In this document: positions 12,211 to 22,934 of the stretch, one piece after another
How the letters are laid out: each line of letters starts with the position of its first letter
How positions within the stretch are numbered: the first letter of the stretch is position 1
From: Pleurodeles waltl
Lineage: Eukaryota; Chordata; Amphibia; Caudata; Salamandridae
Direction of reading: 5' to 3'
Assembly (NCBI RefSeq): GCF_031143425.1
Contig: NC_090444.1
Coordinates: 1,352,164,323 to 1,352,228,322, forward strand
DNA length: 64,000 nucleotides
The notes under the pieces: generated by a model
Database searches by the model: none
The model's input: only the letters and a program-made list of their open reading frames with translations
What the model was told of the DNA's origin: nothing
Position numbers and translations under genes: made by a program

Positions 12211-15091
12211 CATTTACATGTCTTTAGGGTATTATTATTATCGATGCATTAGCCTGTATGTCAAACGTCTGTGTGAGTACTGTTGTTTAGAAGTTTCTAG
12301 TATAAGGCAGAGCTGCAGGGCATGTGGTCTCATCAATACAAGATTGGTGATGAGATAAAGAGAATAAGTGAGTTAGAAATGTGAAGATGAATATATAGTA
12401 GTCAGAAGTGAAGTACAAAAGAAGCAGAGGCCAGGATTCACACTTCTTCTCCAGGTGAACCTGATAAAAGCATGTGTTCAGGTAGCCCCAGAAGTAACTT
12501 ATTATTTAGGAGTTAGCTGGGACCACTCAGGTTTATCTTTAGAGAGATCTCGGTCTTTGAAAACCTCAAATGTGTGTGAGTCAACCAAAATCCCTTCCTC
12601 GCTAGAACAGTTGTTGATTGAGGGAGACCTGGAGATCTACTACTCTTTAGATTGGATGCTCGGATTCAACCCATTTGCTGCATTTAGGCAACAGAGTCAA
12701 CCCATTGTTTGGCAGAAGTAATATCAGGGGATTGTCATGTGTGTCTAGAAATATGATGCTGGATGAATGTGAAGTATTTATGAGCAGGGGCCTAACTGGA
12801 GACTGTTAGCATTTTCAGAGAAAAATATACTACAGTCACAGTAAGATAAGTATTTCAAATATATAAGGTTAGCCACCAAGACCAGGTGAGTGCAGTATAA
12901 TTTATTAACAAGCAGTGATTAGCAGACATATCAAATGAACAGTTCTCAGATAATCGTTGATATAGAGAGTAAAGGCAAGTATTACCTATGTCAAGTTTAC
13001 ACAAAGTATGAACAAATCTAATGTTTGAGTCCGCTGGAGTGCCCACAGAGGTCTTCCTGCCTCGGGTTCAGAAACCGCAAGCACTCTGTTGAGACACCAT
13101 CACTTATCTGATCACTAGAAGTCGATTGGATGTTGGGACTTAGCGAGGAGTGTGGTAAATTGATTTATTCAACATAAACCACCAGCATGAGACACATAAA
13201 CAATTTTAAACAACATGATTAATCTGACTACAAAACCAAACTTAAAAATGAATAAAGTTTCAAAGCTTTAGTACAAACACAGAGCTAATGTAACACAAAT
13301 GGTCCACAAAACTAAGTTATAAACTTACTTGAAAACCATAGGCTGACCAAAACGTCCAAAGAGATTATGCCTACTTAGCACTTAGCATCAATACTATTAA
13401 ACACTCCAAAAGTATGACACAAATCAACAAAACTATAACATGCACATTAAAGTCAGATTTCAAAGTAGATGATGGTGACATCAGTAAATCATCAAAATTC
13501 AGTTATTAACATTTAGTTTCCAGAACTGAGCCATCCTTATCTCTAATACGCATTTGGACTTGCATGTGTGGGAACAGGCTAACACATGCGTGCAAAACAA
13601 AAGAAAATACAAAAATAATTTGGAGAAAATTAATCTAACTATGGTAACTCTCTATAAAAAAAGGAAACAAGACACCACATTTAGTTTATAACTCTTGTCA
13701 TGGAACAGTAAACAGGAAAGTTTCGACAACAGAGCGTTCACAGTTTCGCAACATCAGTAGACAGCAGCATCAGGACAGTGCAGAACACGGGCTGCACATA
13801 AGGACGGTCAGCAGTTCAGAACTGATTGGGGTGGGTAGCCAGCAGGAACATAACGTAAACCGCACATCGTGGGAGCTTTGGCCTGAAGGACCCACACCAG
13901 CGCCATCTACAGTACCCGAGTCGTGCTGACCCTAGCGATGACTCAATAAAGGCAGCCCCAGCTTGTGGAAAGCCGCTGAGTCAAGATTTAGTGCTGAAGG
14001 TTGCTAGCCCGGGGGGGCACTTTGCTGTGGCCTCGGGTGGAGGACGATGCCATTTTGCCAGTGCTGCTCCTCCTGCAGCACACCCATGGAGCGTGGGCCT
14101 GCCGCTGTTGAGGCATACTCACAGGACACAGCTGCTGACTCCCTCTCCGCAACCCAGGGTGTCACTTGCTTAATTGAAGTCAGCTGAGGCCTGTAGCGCG
14201 GTGAAGACAATGGAGTCGGGCGGCAGCATAATGCAGCGGCCCCAGAGGATGTGAGCGTGGGCCAGGAGAGGGCTTGAGGGGTGGGGTGGCTAACACTGTG
14301 AGGAATGTCCCGATGATCTGCCCATAAAGACACTGCAGAGGCGCTTGGCTCTACACACCTGCTGGGACCAATGTAGGAAGATATAGTTGCTCAAGTGCTG
14401 ATCTGCCATCTTTGGAGTGTGCAGACCCTTCCTTACTCGCCTATCCTGACTGAAGGTCCACAGTGTAGGCTGGAGTGTCACGTGGTCTGCAGGGGAGAGA
14501 TTTACTGCACGTGTAATGGAGCAACAACAGTAACCTGAGGGACCCTAGGATCGGGCCTCTTAAAACCCTCAGCAGGCAGTTTCTGCTGAACTTTGGAGGG
14601 AGGTGGCTCCCCGCCCCCTCTGCACTTTGAATTGGCACCTCTTTGTAGCCTGCTTTCCTTGTTTCCTCACGATCTGGCAGGACTGAAATGAAAGGTGGTT
14701 CCTCCCAGTAGAACTGGGGCCCCTAACTGCTGTGCCATTAGCGCTGGGGCTCTCTGCCTGGGACATTCAACAACACGTCAGCAACCTAGGAAATAATTCA
14801 GGTCAGAGGGAAATAGAATAAACAAGTAATTTTCCTCTATTGCTGCAAAAGTTAATCTTCAAGCCCAGTCTAGCTAAGAAAGGCTAAATACACTTTAATA
14901 CAGTTAATACACATAAATCCTATTGCACACCTTACAATTTGAATTAAATATGCAAAGCAAATTATTTATTTGCAAACATTATCCATGACATATTAGAAAC
15001 AATTTAAACATGCATTTATTTTTCTGAAAACATGAAACTCATGTTAATACATTTATTTAAATCAATATAAGTATGATTAATTCATATTCAT
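12211..15091. other. Unassigned stretch
   Basis: 12.2-13.9 kb is AT-rich with no coding signal. 13.9-14.8 kb is more GC-rich and has frames of 60-109 codons on the minus strand without recognisable domains. It could be a LINE leader or old promoter-like repeat, but nothing decides this. Confidence 0.35.
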
Positions 15092-15780
15092 TTAACCCCT
15101 TAGCTGCTGGGCTCCCCCCACTGCCCCCATCCAAGTGTTGAGCCATTTTCTGGCTATTTGGGGTAGTTTGCGCTTAGACCCCCATACATTTATGCCCACA
15201 TAATCTACCCATGCCAAATTTGCATCCTTTTTTTCAATCATCCTGGGAATTCTAAAGGTACCCAGAGTTTGTGAGTTCCCCCAGAGGAGATCGAGAAATT
15301 AGCTAAAATAGGGCAAAAATGTGTGTGTTTCAAGAAAATGGGAAAAAGTGCTGCAGAAGTAGGAATCTGTTTTTTCCCCTGAAAATGGGATCACCAAAGG
15401 GTTTGCTAAAATCACCATCTTCCTAGCTTTCAGGAACAGGTAGACTTGAATCAGAAAACCAAATTGTTCAACACAGTTTTGGCATTTTACCGGGATATAC
15501 CCCATTTTTTACTATTTTTCTGCTATGAGCCTCCTTCCAATTAGTGACAGAAATGAGTGTGAAACCAGTGGTGGATCCTGGACAGCTAAGCATTTCTGAA
15601 AAGTAGACAAAATTCTGAATTCATTAAGAGGTCATTTGTGTAGATCCTTCAAGTTTTTTCTATTGAAAGTAACAGTTGAATTAAAAAAAAATTGAAATTG
15701 AGTTGAAAAAAACAGCCATTTCTATCTATGTTTTCTTCTGTAACTTTTTCCAGCTATGGCAGATTTTTAAAAGCAACATA

Positions 15781-17086
15781 CCCAAAGCAGACCCCAAAGA
15801 CCTCACAAACTACTGACCTATCTCTATACTCCCCTTCCCCGTGAAGGTCATAGGGAAGATAGTAAACACAAAACTGTTCTGCTTCCTGGAGGACAACAAC
15901 ATACTCAGTCTGGATTCTGCAAAAACCACAGCACCGAGACCGCCCTCATCGCCTGCACTGATGACATCAGGACTAGACTGGACAAGGGTGAAACCGTTCC
16001 CCTCATCCTTCTAGACCTCTCTGCAGCATTCAACACCGTATGCCACCAAACCCTTCACACACGCCTCTTCGACGCCGGAATTCGCCACAAAGCCCTGGAT
16101 TGGCTCACCTCCTTCCTCTCCGAAAGAACCCAAAGAATTTGCCTCCCTCCATTCTGGTCTAAAGCCACCAAGACCATATGTGGAGTCCCCCAAGGATCCT
16201 CACTCAGCCCCACCCTCTTCAATATCTACATGGCTCTGCTCGCCAGCATCGTTCTCCCCCACGGCCTCAGCATCATTTCAAACACTGACGACATCCAGCT
16301 CATCCTCTCCCTCAAGAGGAACCCATCTACCGCCAAGGACAACCTCCACGCCGGACTCCTCGCCATTGCTAACTGGATGACAGCAAGACACCTCAAACTG
16401 AACTCAGGAAAAACCGAGATCATCATCTTCGGACCCAACAAGACAGCATGGAACGACTCACCACCACCCGCGCATGCAATCTCAGCATCATACTAGACTC
16501 AAGACCTTCAAGTGGATTCCAATAGAAACCAGAAGAACGGTCACCCACGCCCTCATCAGCAGCAGACTGGACTACGGCAACGCCCTCTACGCAGGGACCA
16601 CAGCCAAGCTTCAGAGAAAACTCCAGCGAATCCAGAACGCTGCCGCACATCTCATCCTCAACCTCCCTCGCCACGAGCACATCTCCGCCCACCTCAGATC
16701 CCTACACTGGCTGCCCATCAACAAAAGGATTGTCTTCAAAATCCTAATCCATGCTCACAAAGCTCTCCACGACACCGGACCGGCCTACCTCAATGAACGA
16801 ATCAACTTCCACATCCCGACCCGCCAGCTCCGCTCCGCCAAACTCGCCCTCGCAACAGTCCCCCGCATTCAACGCACCACCTCTGGCGGCACATCCTTCT
16901 CCCACCTCGTCGCAAAACCTGGAACTCCCTCCCCACCAACCTCCGCAAGGCTCAGGACCTCCTAACTTTCAGAAAGTGCCTTAAAACATAGCTCTTCGAG
17001 CAGTAACACCACCCCCCACCCCCAGCGCCTTGAGACCCTACCAGGTGAGTAGGGCGCTTAAGAAATTTGATTGATTGATTGATTGA
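15781..17086 (+). mobile_element. L2-like LINE, 5'-truncated, inserted in piggyBac-type repeat
   Basis: The boundaries come from comparing the host repeat with its other copy. There, AAGCAATATACCGTTACG is continuous (about 51,844-51,861). Here, AAGCAACATAC is separated from CCGTTATGG by 1.3 kb. The insert encodes the end of a LINE reverse transcriptase. It finishes with GCGCCTTGAGACCCTACCAG, a GTGAGTAGGGCGCTT box and four TTGA/TGAT units, the classic tail of vertebrate L2/CR1-group LINEs. The 5' part is missing, as is usual. No target duplication longer than two bases is visible. Confidence 0.85.
15790..16965 (+). pseudogene. LINE reverse transcriptase C-terminal part (broken)
   Basis: RT of an L2/CR1-group LINE. 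Frames change several times. Readable blocks, in order, are a palm segment with LLDLSAAFNTVCH (about 16,005-16,045), a GVPQGSSLSPTLFNIYMA block near 16,181-16,236, and ISNTDDIQLIL (NTDD at 16,281-16,292, where the family normally has a YADD-type motif). Then come MTARHLKLNSGKTEIIIFG, RLDYGNALYAG, QRIQNAAAHLI and LHWLPINKRIVFKILIHAHK (16,520-16,770). These are the thumb and tail blocks typical of L2. The missing aromatic in the active site and the frameshifts show that the copy cannot work. Confidence 0.85.
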
Positions 17087-17429
17087 CCGTTATGGCCAAT
17101 GAGCTTGTAGGTTCATCAAGAACCCAAGGTACCCAGAGCCAATAAATGAGCTGCATGTCTTGCCATGGGTTTTCATTGTATACCTGGTATACAGCAATTA
17201 ATTTGGTAAAATATAAAAAGTGAAAAATAGGTATCAAGGAAACCTATGTATTTCCAAAATGGCCACAAGATAAGGAGTTTAGAAGCAGTGGTTATTTGCA
17301 CATCTTTGAATTTGGGGGTACACATGCCAGCATGTGAATTACAGGGCATTTCTGAAAATGACTTCTTTCTTACATACTGTCTTACATTTGGAAGGAAAAA
17401 TGTTGTGAAAGACAATTGGCAATAAGACG

Positions 17430-18640
17430 TGTTCTTCTATTCTGTTTTCCCCCAAGTCTCCTGATACAAATGGTACCTCACTTGTGTGGGTAGGTCTAGT
17501 ACCCGCAACAGCAAACGCCCCAAAACGAGACATGGACACATCACATTTTTCCATTGAAAACTGACGTGTTCTTTGCAAAGTCCCTAGGTGTTTTTTGGGC
17601 TGCAGCTAAGCCAGCACTTAGGGAAACCTACCAAACATGTTTATTTTTTTTAAACTAGACATCTAGGGAAATCCAGAATGGGGTGACTTTTGGGGCTCTC
17701 ACCAGGTTCTGTCACCTATAATCCTTCGCAAACCTCAAAATTTGGCTAAAAAACACATTTTCCTCACATTTTAGCGATGCAAAGTTCTGGAATCTGAGGG
17801 GAGCCACAAACTTCCTTCTACCCAGCATTCCCCCAAGTCTTCCGATAAAAATGGTTCCTCACTTGTGTGGATAGGCCTAGTGCCCGCAACAGGAAATGCT
17901 CCAAAACACTACGCGGACACATCAAATTTTTCCAATGAAAACTGACATGTTTTTTGCAAAGGGCATAGCTACCGATTTTGCCTTCTAGCTCAGCCGGCAC
18001 CTAGGAAAACCTATATATTTTGCAAAACTAGACACCTAAGGAAATCCAGAATGGGGTGACTTGTGGGGCTGTCACCAGATTCTGTCACCCAGAATCTTTT
18101 CTAAACCTCACAATCTGGCTAAAAAAAACTATTTTTCTACATATTTCTGCAATGAAAAGTTCTGGAATCTGACGTGATTCACCAAATCCCCCATTACAAA
18201 TGGTGCCAAACTTGTTTGGGTAGGCCTAGTGCCTGTGGCAGGAATGGATCGCACAACCACAATGGTAATCCCTACATGAGGGCAATTGTTGACCCTGGGG
18301 TGGTCCATTCTTGACACAGGCACTAGGCAAAGACACACAAGAGAGGTAGCATTTTATCAGGACAAGTAGGGAAACGCTGGGTGGTAGGAATTTTGGGGAT
18401 CCCTGCATATTCCTGTAGTTTGTGTGACAGAAATGAAAGGAAAAATAGAGTTTTTATTTAGCGTTTTATTTAGCATTTCACCTTTGCAGGGTATTTTGGG
18501 TAAGAAAACTTTGAGGAATCAACACAAGCCAAACCTCCCTGGACTTCCCCGGGTGTCTAGTTTTAAGAAATGCCTGAGTTTGGTAGGTTTCCCTATATGG
18601 CTGCCGAGCCCAGGACCAAAAACACAGGAGCCCGCCTTAC
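17430..18640. repeat. ~365-bp tandem array, copy 1 (three units)
   Basis: The marker CCCAAGTCTC(C/T)(C/T)GATA with ACCTCACTTGTGTGGGTAGG recurs at 17,451 and 17,832, and in degenerate form near 18,188, giving periods of 381 and about 356. Each unit continues with a CACATCA...TTTTCCA...GAAAAC tract, CTCAGCCGGCACCTAGG and ATCCAGAATGGGGTGAC. The same array with the same order of unit lengths is at 52,243-53,515, so the array structure is old and is part of the element. Confidence 0.9.
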
Positions 18641-18649
18641 AAAACTAGG

Positions 18650-19044
18650 TTGTTTTATGATAGATAATTTTGATGTCTCCACAATACGATTTGGGTGGTA
18701 GAATTTGGGGCTGAACGGAATTGGGGAGCTGCCAAAAGAGCATTCTGTCTGTGCTTGCCACAGCACCCACCCGCTCTTCTGAGTTGGGCTAACCCGCTGT
18801 TGTCCTGCTGCACAGACTGCGAAGGCACAGCACGACTGTCCTCAGCGCCTCCCTCCGAATCACTGGAAGAGGAGTTGTTGAATGGGACTCCACCAACTGA
18901 AAAATCACTCCCAGAGTCTGCTTCATTGTCCTATCCCTCAGATGCTGTCTCAGTATCTGCTGTCTCAGTCTCTGATCCTCCGTCAGAGATGTCCTTCACA
19001 ACCCGAGGTAGGGCTTGAGCAGCAATCATCCAACGAGATGCCAT
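18650..19044 (-). pseudogene. Possible piggyBac-like transposase N-terminal exon (broken)
   Basis: An ATG at 19,044-19,042 opens MASRWMIAAQALPRVV. An acidic Ser/Asp/Glu-rich stretch follows (DISDGGSETETADTE), broken by a TAG near 18,926. The stretch then continues (GSDFSVGGVPFNNSSSSDS) and ends with a basic RRAGGCCGKHRQ. A short hydrophobic opening followed by an acidic N-terminal arm is what piggyBac transposases have before their catalytic core. No DDD core is present nearby. The identification leans on the TTAA-flanked context and is weak on sequence alone. It could be any low-complexity N-terminus. Confidence 0.35.
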
Positions 19045-19611
19045 CTCTGTTACTGGCTAAACTGTCCCTCTAAAACACTAGTCTTCATAGACAATCATAA
19101 AATTGCTGGGGGGTGTGTGAGGTGTGCAACAGTAAATGTCAGTCACCTTACCTTTGCTTCTTCCCTCAATCAGCAGGTTCTCTGAAGACACTGAAAAAAA
19201 ACAATAAAGACACACTATTACTTCACCTTGTCACATACCCATCATCACCGTCTTTAGCACCTTTGGTGCCCAGTCTGACAATCATTTTTGGTGCTTTCAC
19301 TCCCATGACCTCCTCCTTGGACTCTCTCACTACCACCCAGCAAAAGTGCCCTTCATCTCTCCATAGCCTGCCTTGCACATACATTTAATTTGTTTTAAAG
19401 CGCAGGTAATGGCTGGCTTTACTAATCCACTCAGCTACTCACATAAAATACAGATTTGTTCTTTGTAGCAGGCATATAAACCTTCTGCAGTACTTTATGG
19501 CATCACAACTGCCACTAGACAAAAGTCCCATCTCTTTCTCTAGCAGAACCATAATCACAAAATGTATATTGACATTTTTATTGCTGCCTAAAAGTTAGGG
19601 TTGAAACACAT

Positions 19612-19950
19612 CAGTTGGAGTATGTGCATTTCTTTGAAGACATGATCGTTGGCGCATGCGCTATACTGCACAACATTGCCACCAGACGTGGGCTACCTCT
19701 CACCCCAGAAGACCCAGATTCGGAGGATGACGAGCAAGAGCTACCACATCGCCATCATGGGCATAGAAGCATTGCAAATCAAGGCAGACAGAGACGGGAC
19801 CACATTGCAAACCAATACTTTGGAAGGTACGTGCTAACTGTCACCACACACACGAATGTCACACAGAAAGAGCCCAGGTGGGAAGTGGAACAAACAAGGA
19901 CTTTAATAATGTGCACCGAAAAACTATTTACACAAACTACAGTTCAGGGG
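19612..19950 (+). pseudogene. Harbinger transposase, C-terminal fragment
   Basis: Residues EDMIVGACAILHNIATRRGL followed by an acidic DPDSEDDEQE stretch and a basic QRRDHIANQYF end match the end of HARBI1-type DDE transposases, in which the last catalytic Glu lies upstream of an x-x-C-x-x-LHN block. Everything before about 19,612, including the catalytic Asp residues, is absent. A GGTACGTGC at 19,826 could act as a splice donor within this region. The fragment points towards the Myb-like gene 70 bases beyond its stop. It cannot be functional. Confidence 0.8.
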
Positions 19951-20018
19951 CTGTAAAAGTCCACCTGCCATGAGGACACATTAACCTCATGTGCCTCCAG
20001 TCAATGACAGTGCGTAGC

Positions 20019-21481
20019 TCACACCCTACGCCGTTCTCGCCCAGCATGGCTGGTTCCTGGTGCGTCTGCAGTGCCCTGCCGTGCGCTACCACTGCGCAAC
20101 ACCCTGGTGTCTGGGGCTGAGACACTGCTAACTGTAGAGCCCTCCTCACTGTCATGCGGCGTGTCTGCCGCGCCCCTAGCCACCTGTCGTGCCTCCATAA
20201 GATCAACCGCGTGGCTAATACGTCCCAGCCCACGTGCCACATCGCTGGCAAAGTGGCCCATGTCCACCTGAAGGCTGACCGTGCGCCGTGACAGCCCAGT
20301 GGTGTTAACAGCCAGCCGGACGATGGAGGCAGACATGCGGTCCAGCCGGTGGATGAGCTGCCGGTCACTGCGCCTTGCACCCTCTCTCTCGGTGACAAGT
20401 TCTGACACCAGTTGTCTAATTGAGAGCGCAAGGTCACCAACATGGGTGTTTAGCTGTTGCAGCTCAGTGTGGATCTGTTGCAGCCCTGTGGTCTGGTTGC
20501 GTTCCATGCACCGCATGGCCCCTGAAATAATTCTTATCTCTCTTGTCTGCAGGCGCTGACCATGTAGGAGTGTAGCCTCGGCGGCGGACATGGAGGCATC
20601 CCCTGCTTCACCCTGTGGCACTGGAGGGACATTGAGACGTCGCCTGCGACGCGGTGGATGTTCTGTGTCCTGAACACTGGCACTGTGGCTGGGACCGGGT
20701 GCTGGCTCACTCTCCAGTATGGCCACTGGTGCATCAGGAGGGGACTGTGTTTGGGTGGTGCAGGTCCCTGTGGTGGCTGGTCCTGGGTCCTGTGCTGGCT
20801 GGTGGCTGACCTGTGGCCCCTGGACGCTGTGGCTGGAGGTGTTGTCGTGTGGGAGACCTGTGGGACATAGGGAACACACTGTCAGTATCTACCATCTGTT
20901 ATCTGCTTCCTAATAAACTGTTGCCTATCAACTGCCTACTTGACTACATTGCCCATAATGCACTATGCAGGTGGTTGCTACTCTGAAATTGAGCTATTTT
21001 GGTTGTGCATGCTGCTGTGTACTAGGTGGGTGGGGGTATGGCAGATATGGGTGTAGATGCATGTCTCATGGTACTCACCGGTTGATGGTCCTGGCACTGA
21101 CGTGTCCAGCTCTCCTATCCCGGACACTGCCTCTGGCTCCAGGGTCTCCTCCACTCTTTCCTCCAAGGGTGTGGGTGGTGGTATGGTGGATGGTCCCCCT
21201 CCAGTGCCCCTCATCTCCCGGAGCCGCTCTGCCATCCTCTCCTTGGTCCGGGAGCGCAGGTCATACCACTGTTTCTTTAGTTCCTCAATACTCCGGTGGC
21301 TCACACCCATAGAGTTGACTTTGTCCTGGATTTCACTCCAAATCCGTCTTTTTTCCACCTCTGGCACACTGAGGGCCGCTCTCCCAAAAAGTTGTTCGTG
21401 GTGCTGGCAGCATTCCTCCGTCAGCACCTCCAGTTCTTTCTCTGCAAATTTCAGTTTTCTCTTCCTAGTAGTTTCTGCCAT
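20019..21481 (-). CDS. Harbinger-associated Myb/SANT-like DNA-binding protein (two exons, apparently intact)
   Basis: The second protein of PIF/Harbinger elements, which brings transposase into the nucleus and to the ends. Exon 1 is 21,481-21,079 and exon 2 is 20,857-20,019. The donor is G/GTGAGTACC and the acceptor is CCCACAG/GT. Together they make 1,242 bases, 413 codons plus stop, with phase kept across the junction. Residues 8-90 form the tri-helical Myb/SANT-like (NAIF1-like) domain: KLKFAEKELEVLTEE, then RIWSEIQDKVNSMGV and ELKKQWYDLRSRTKER. Then comes a Pro/Ser-rich linker. RRRRRLNVPP is a likely nuclear signal, and a predicted helical region (about 240-340) with heptad-like spacing follows. 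No stop or frameshift was found, which is unusual beside a gutted transposase. Confidence 0.85.
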
Positions 21482-21794
21482 TGTAGCTGCTGTTCCTCCT
21501 GTTGGCTGTTCAGCAGTTTAAAATGGGTGTGGTCCTCCCTCCTTCCAGGTGTATTAGTAAACTTCCTGGCTGTGATGTCATCATCAAGAGCCAGGAAGTG
21601 ATTTCCAGAGTGTTCTGCTGCATCTGCATGCAATTTGCGGCACAGTCGCAATTTGCGACACCCACTCGAAATTTGCGTGTTCGTTTTTAGCGTGGTCGCA
21701 AAAAGCTACCTCGCAAACAGCGGACTCGCAATCTGCGGTGCAACTTCATTTGCGAGTCACAAAATGAAGTGGCTTTTTCTTCTTGGATACCATT

Positions 21795-21845
21795 TTGCGA
21801 GTCGGAAATTGCGAGTCGCAACGACTCGCAATTTCCGACTCGCAA
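21795..21845. repeat. Perfect 24-bp inverted repeat near Harbinger right end
   Basis: Arms TTGCGAGTCGGAAATTGCGA(GTCG) and their exact complement are separated by CAA. They lie 25 bases inside the terminus. The GCGAGTCG core recurs singly between 21,650 and 21,770. Probably a subterminal binding-site cluster of the transposon. Confidence 0.9.
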
Positions 21846-21892
21846 CTTTTTTCCTACCTACATCTGGTCCTTAGTTCCCACTATAGAGCCTC

Positions 21893-21938
21893 TTTGTATA
21901 TATATATGTGTGTGTATATATATATATATACATATCTG

Positions 21939-21976
<38 letters not shown>

Positions 21977-22008
21977 ATATGTGTGTGTATAGACATATAT
22001 ATATAACT
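21893..22008. repeat. (TA)n/(TG)n microsatellite
   Basis: Alternating TATATA and TGTGTG runs begin 20 bases right of the Harbinger target duplication. Confidence 0.95.
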
Positions 22009-22009
22009 T

Positions 22010-22480
22010 ATTTTTAATGGATATGTGGCTTCCCTGGGGGGATGATGGTGGCCCCCAGAGAAACCACACATCTATTAAAAGAAATTGCCCCCACAGGGGG
22101 TCAGCCATGCTCAGGCGCTTTTTTTAATTTGTAACCTCGGGGGGGGGGGGCGTTGAGTGGTGATCGCGCCCCACCTATGGGTAAACTAACTTCTTTAATT
22201 TAAAATAAAATGCCACCCAGGGGTCAGCCCACTTTCCAAAGGGCCAGCAACCCCAATAAACATTTTACATTTTTTTAAATATCTTCAACCCCTGGCAGGG
22301 GAGGCAATCATTCCCCCCCAGGAGTAAACCAACGTTATTTTTTTTAAATGGCCCCGACTGGGGTTAGCCCAATTTCCAAAGGGACGACCCCCCTAGTCAC
22401 TATCCTTTTTAAAAATATTTTTAAGTCCTGGGGGGGTGATTGCACCCCCCCAGGGGTAAACCAATGAAAAAAAAAATATT
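22010..22480. repeat. GC-skewed tandem array, about 140 bp per unit
   Basis: The marker (C)AGGGG(G)TCAGCC / GGGGTTAGCC occurs at about 22,076, 22,217 and 22,362, and GGGTAAAC(C/T)AA near 22,180, 22,324 and 22,455. Periods are about 132-145. Units alternate CCC-rich and GGG-rich blocks with T/A runs between, so each could form a weak hairpin. The array resembles in style, but not in exact sequence, the array at 53,520-54,690 in the related element. Confidence 0.75.
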
Positions 22481-22489
22481 TTACGTATA

Positions 22490-22930
22490 GTGGTGGTTCC
22501 TGGTCGTGGATCGCAGTGCGACTGCAATCCACAGCCAGGGAACACTTTCAGGAAGGCCTCATTTGAAAAGGGAGAATCTCCTCTTTCAAATGACGCCTTC
22601 CTGAAAGGTGGGGAGGCTCTTTTGATCCCATTTTCCACACCGGAGCAGAAACCGACCTTATCTGCTGCTTCCTGCTCCGGTGCAGAAAACAAACTGTGAC
22701 ATCAGCGCACCTCACGACGTGCTGATATCGCAGTGGGGCAAGTGCGGGGCAGGTGGAGACACAGAAGTTCTTCCGTGTGTCCCGAGGGGTTGTAAATAAA
22801 AAAAAAAATACTCCAGTGCAAAGCACCAAAGGATTTCAAAAACCTTTCCCTGGTGTCGGCCAACAGTCATTGCCTGCACCAGGGAGGATGTGCGTGTGTC
22901 AACCATTGACCAACGCACGTACTGATCGGG
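22490..22930. repeat. Serial hairpin block at right end of piggyBac-type element
   Basis: At least seven hairpins follow one another. Stems lie at 22,498-22,539, 22,548-22,606, 22,640-22,680, 22,702-22,726, 22,757-22,780, 22,847-22,883 and 22,890-22,918. Examples are TTCAGGAAGG...CCTTCCTGAA and CCGGAGCAG...CTGCTCCGG. The block ends 12 bases before the TTAA. Mismatches are few, so decay since formation is modest. Confidence 0.85.
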
Positions 22931-22934
22931 TTAA

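Larger units (their letters stand above)
19598..21873. mobile_element. PIF/Harbinger element, left-truncated, nested in piggyBac-type repeat
   Basis: It holds the C-terminal end of a Harbinger transposase (plus strand) facing a Myb/SANT-like gene (minus strand), the two-gene set of PIF/Harbinger transposons. The right terminus reads CTACATCTGGTCC to 21,870 and is followed by TTA (21,871-21,873), the 3-bp target of Harbinger. The left terminus and most of the transposase are missing; sequence left of about 19,598 is not Harbinger-like. The subterminal region from 21,640 to 21,845 is packed with GCGAGTCG/CGACTCGC and AATTTGCG motifs, likely transposase or Myb binding sites. Confidence 0.85.
15092..22934 (-). 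mobile_element. Composite TTAA-flanked piggyBac-type element (copy 1)
   Basis: TTAA at 15,092-15,095 is followed by CCCCTTAGCTGCTGGGC. At the other end, CGTACTGATCGGG is followed by TTAA at 22,931-22,934. TTAA duplications and C-rich ends are the signature of piggyBac transposition. The left 3.5 kb matches the element at 51,170 along its length: the same opening, the same LINE-free middle and the same roughly 365-bp array. An L2-like LINE and a Harbinger element sit inside, so the 7.8-kb span is a nest. That both TTAA ends belong to one original insertion is inference, since the right-end sequence differs from that of copy 2. Confidence 0.6.

Noticed and set aside
13990..14770. GC-rich region as a CpG island promoter of a host gene
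   Set aside because: CpG is not notably dense and no exon follows on either side.
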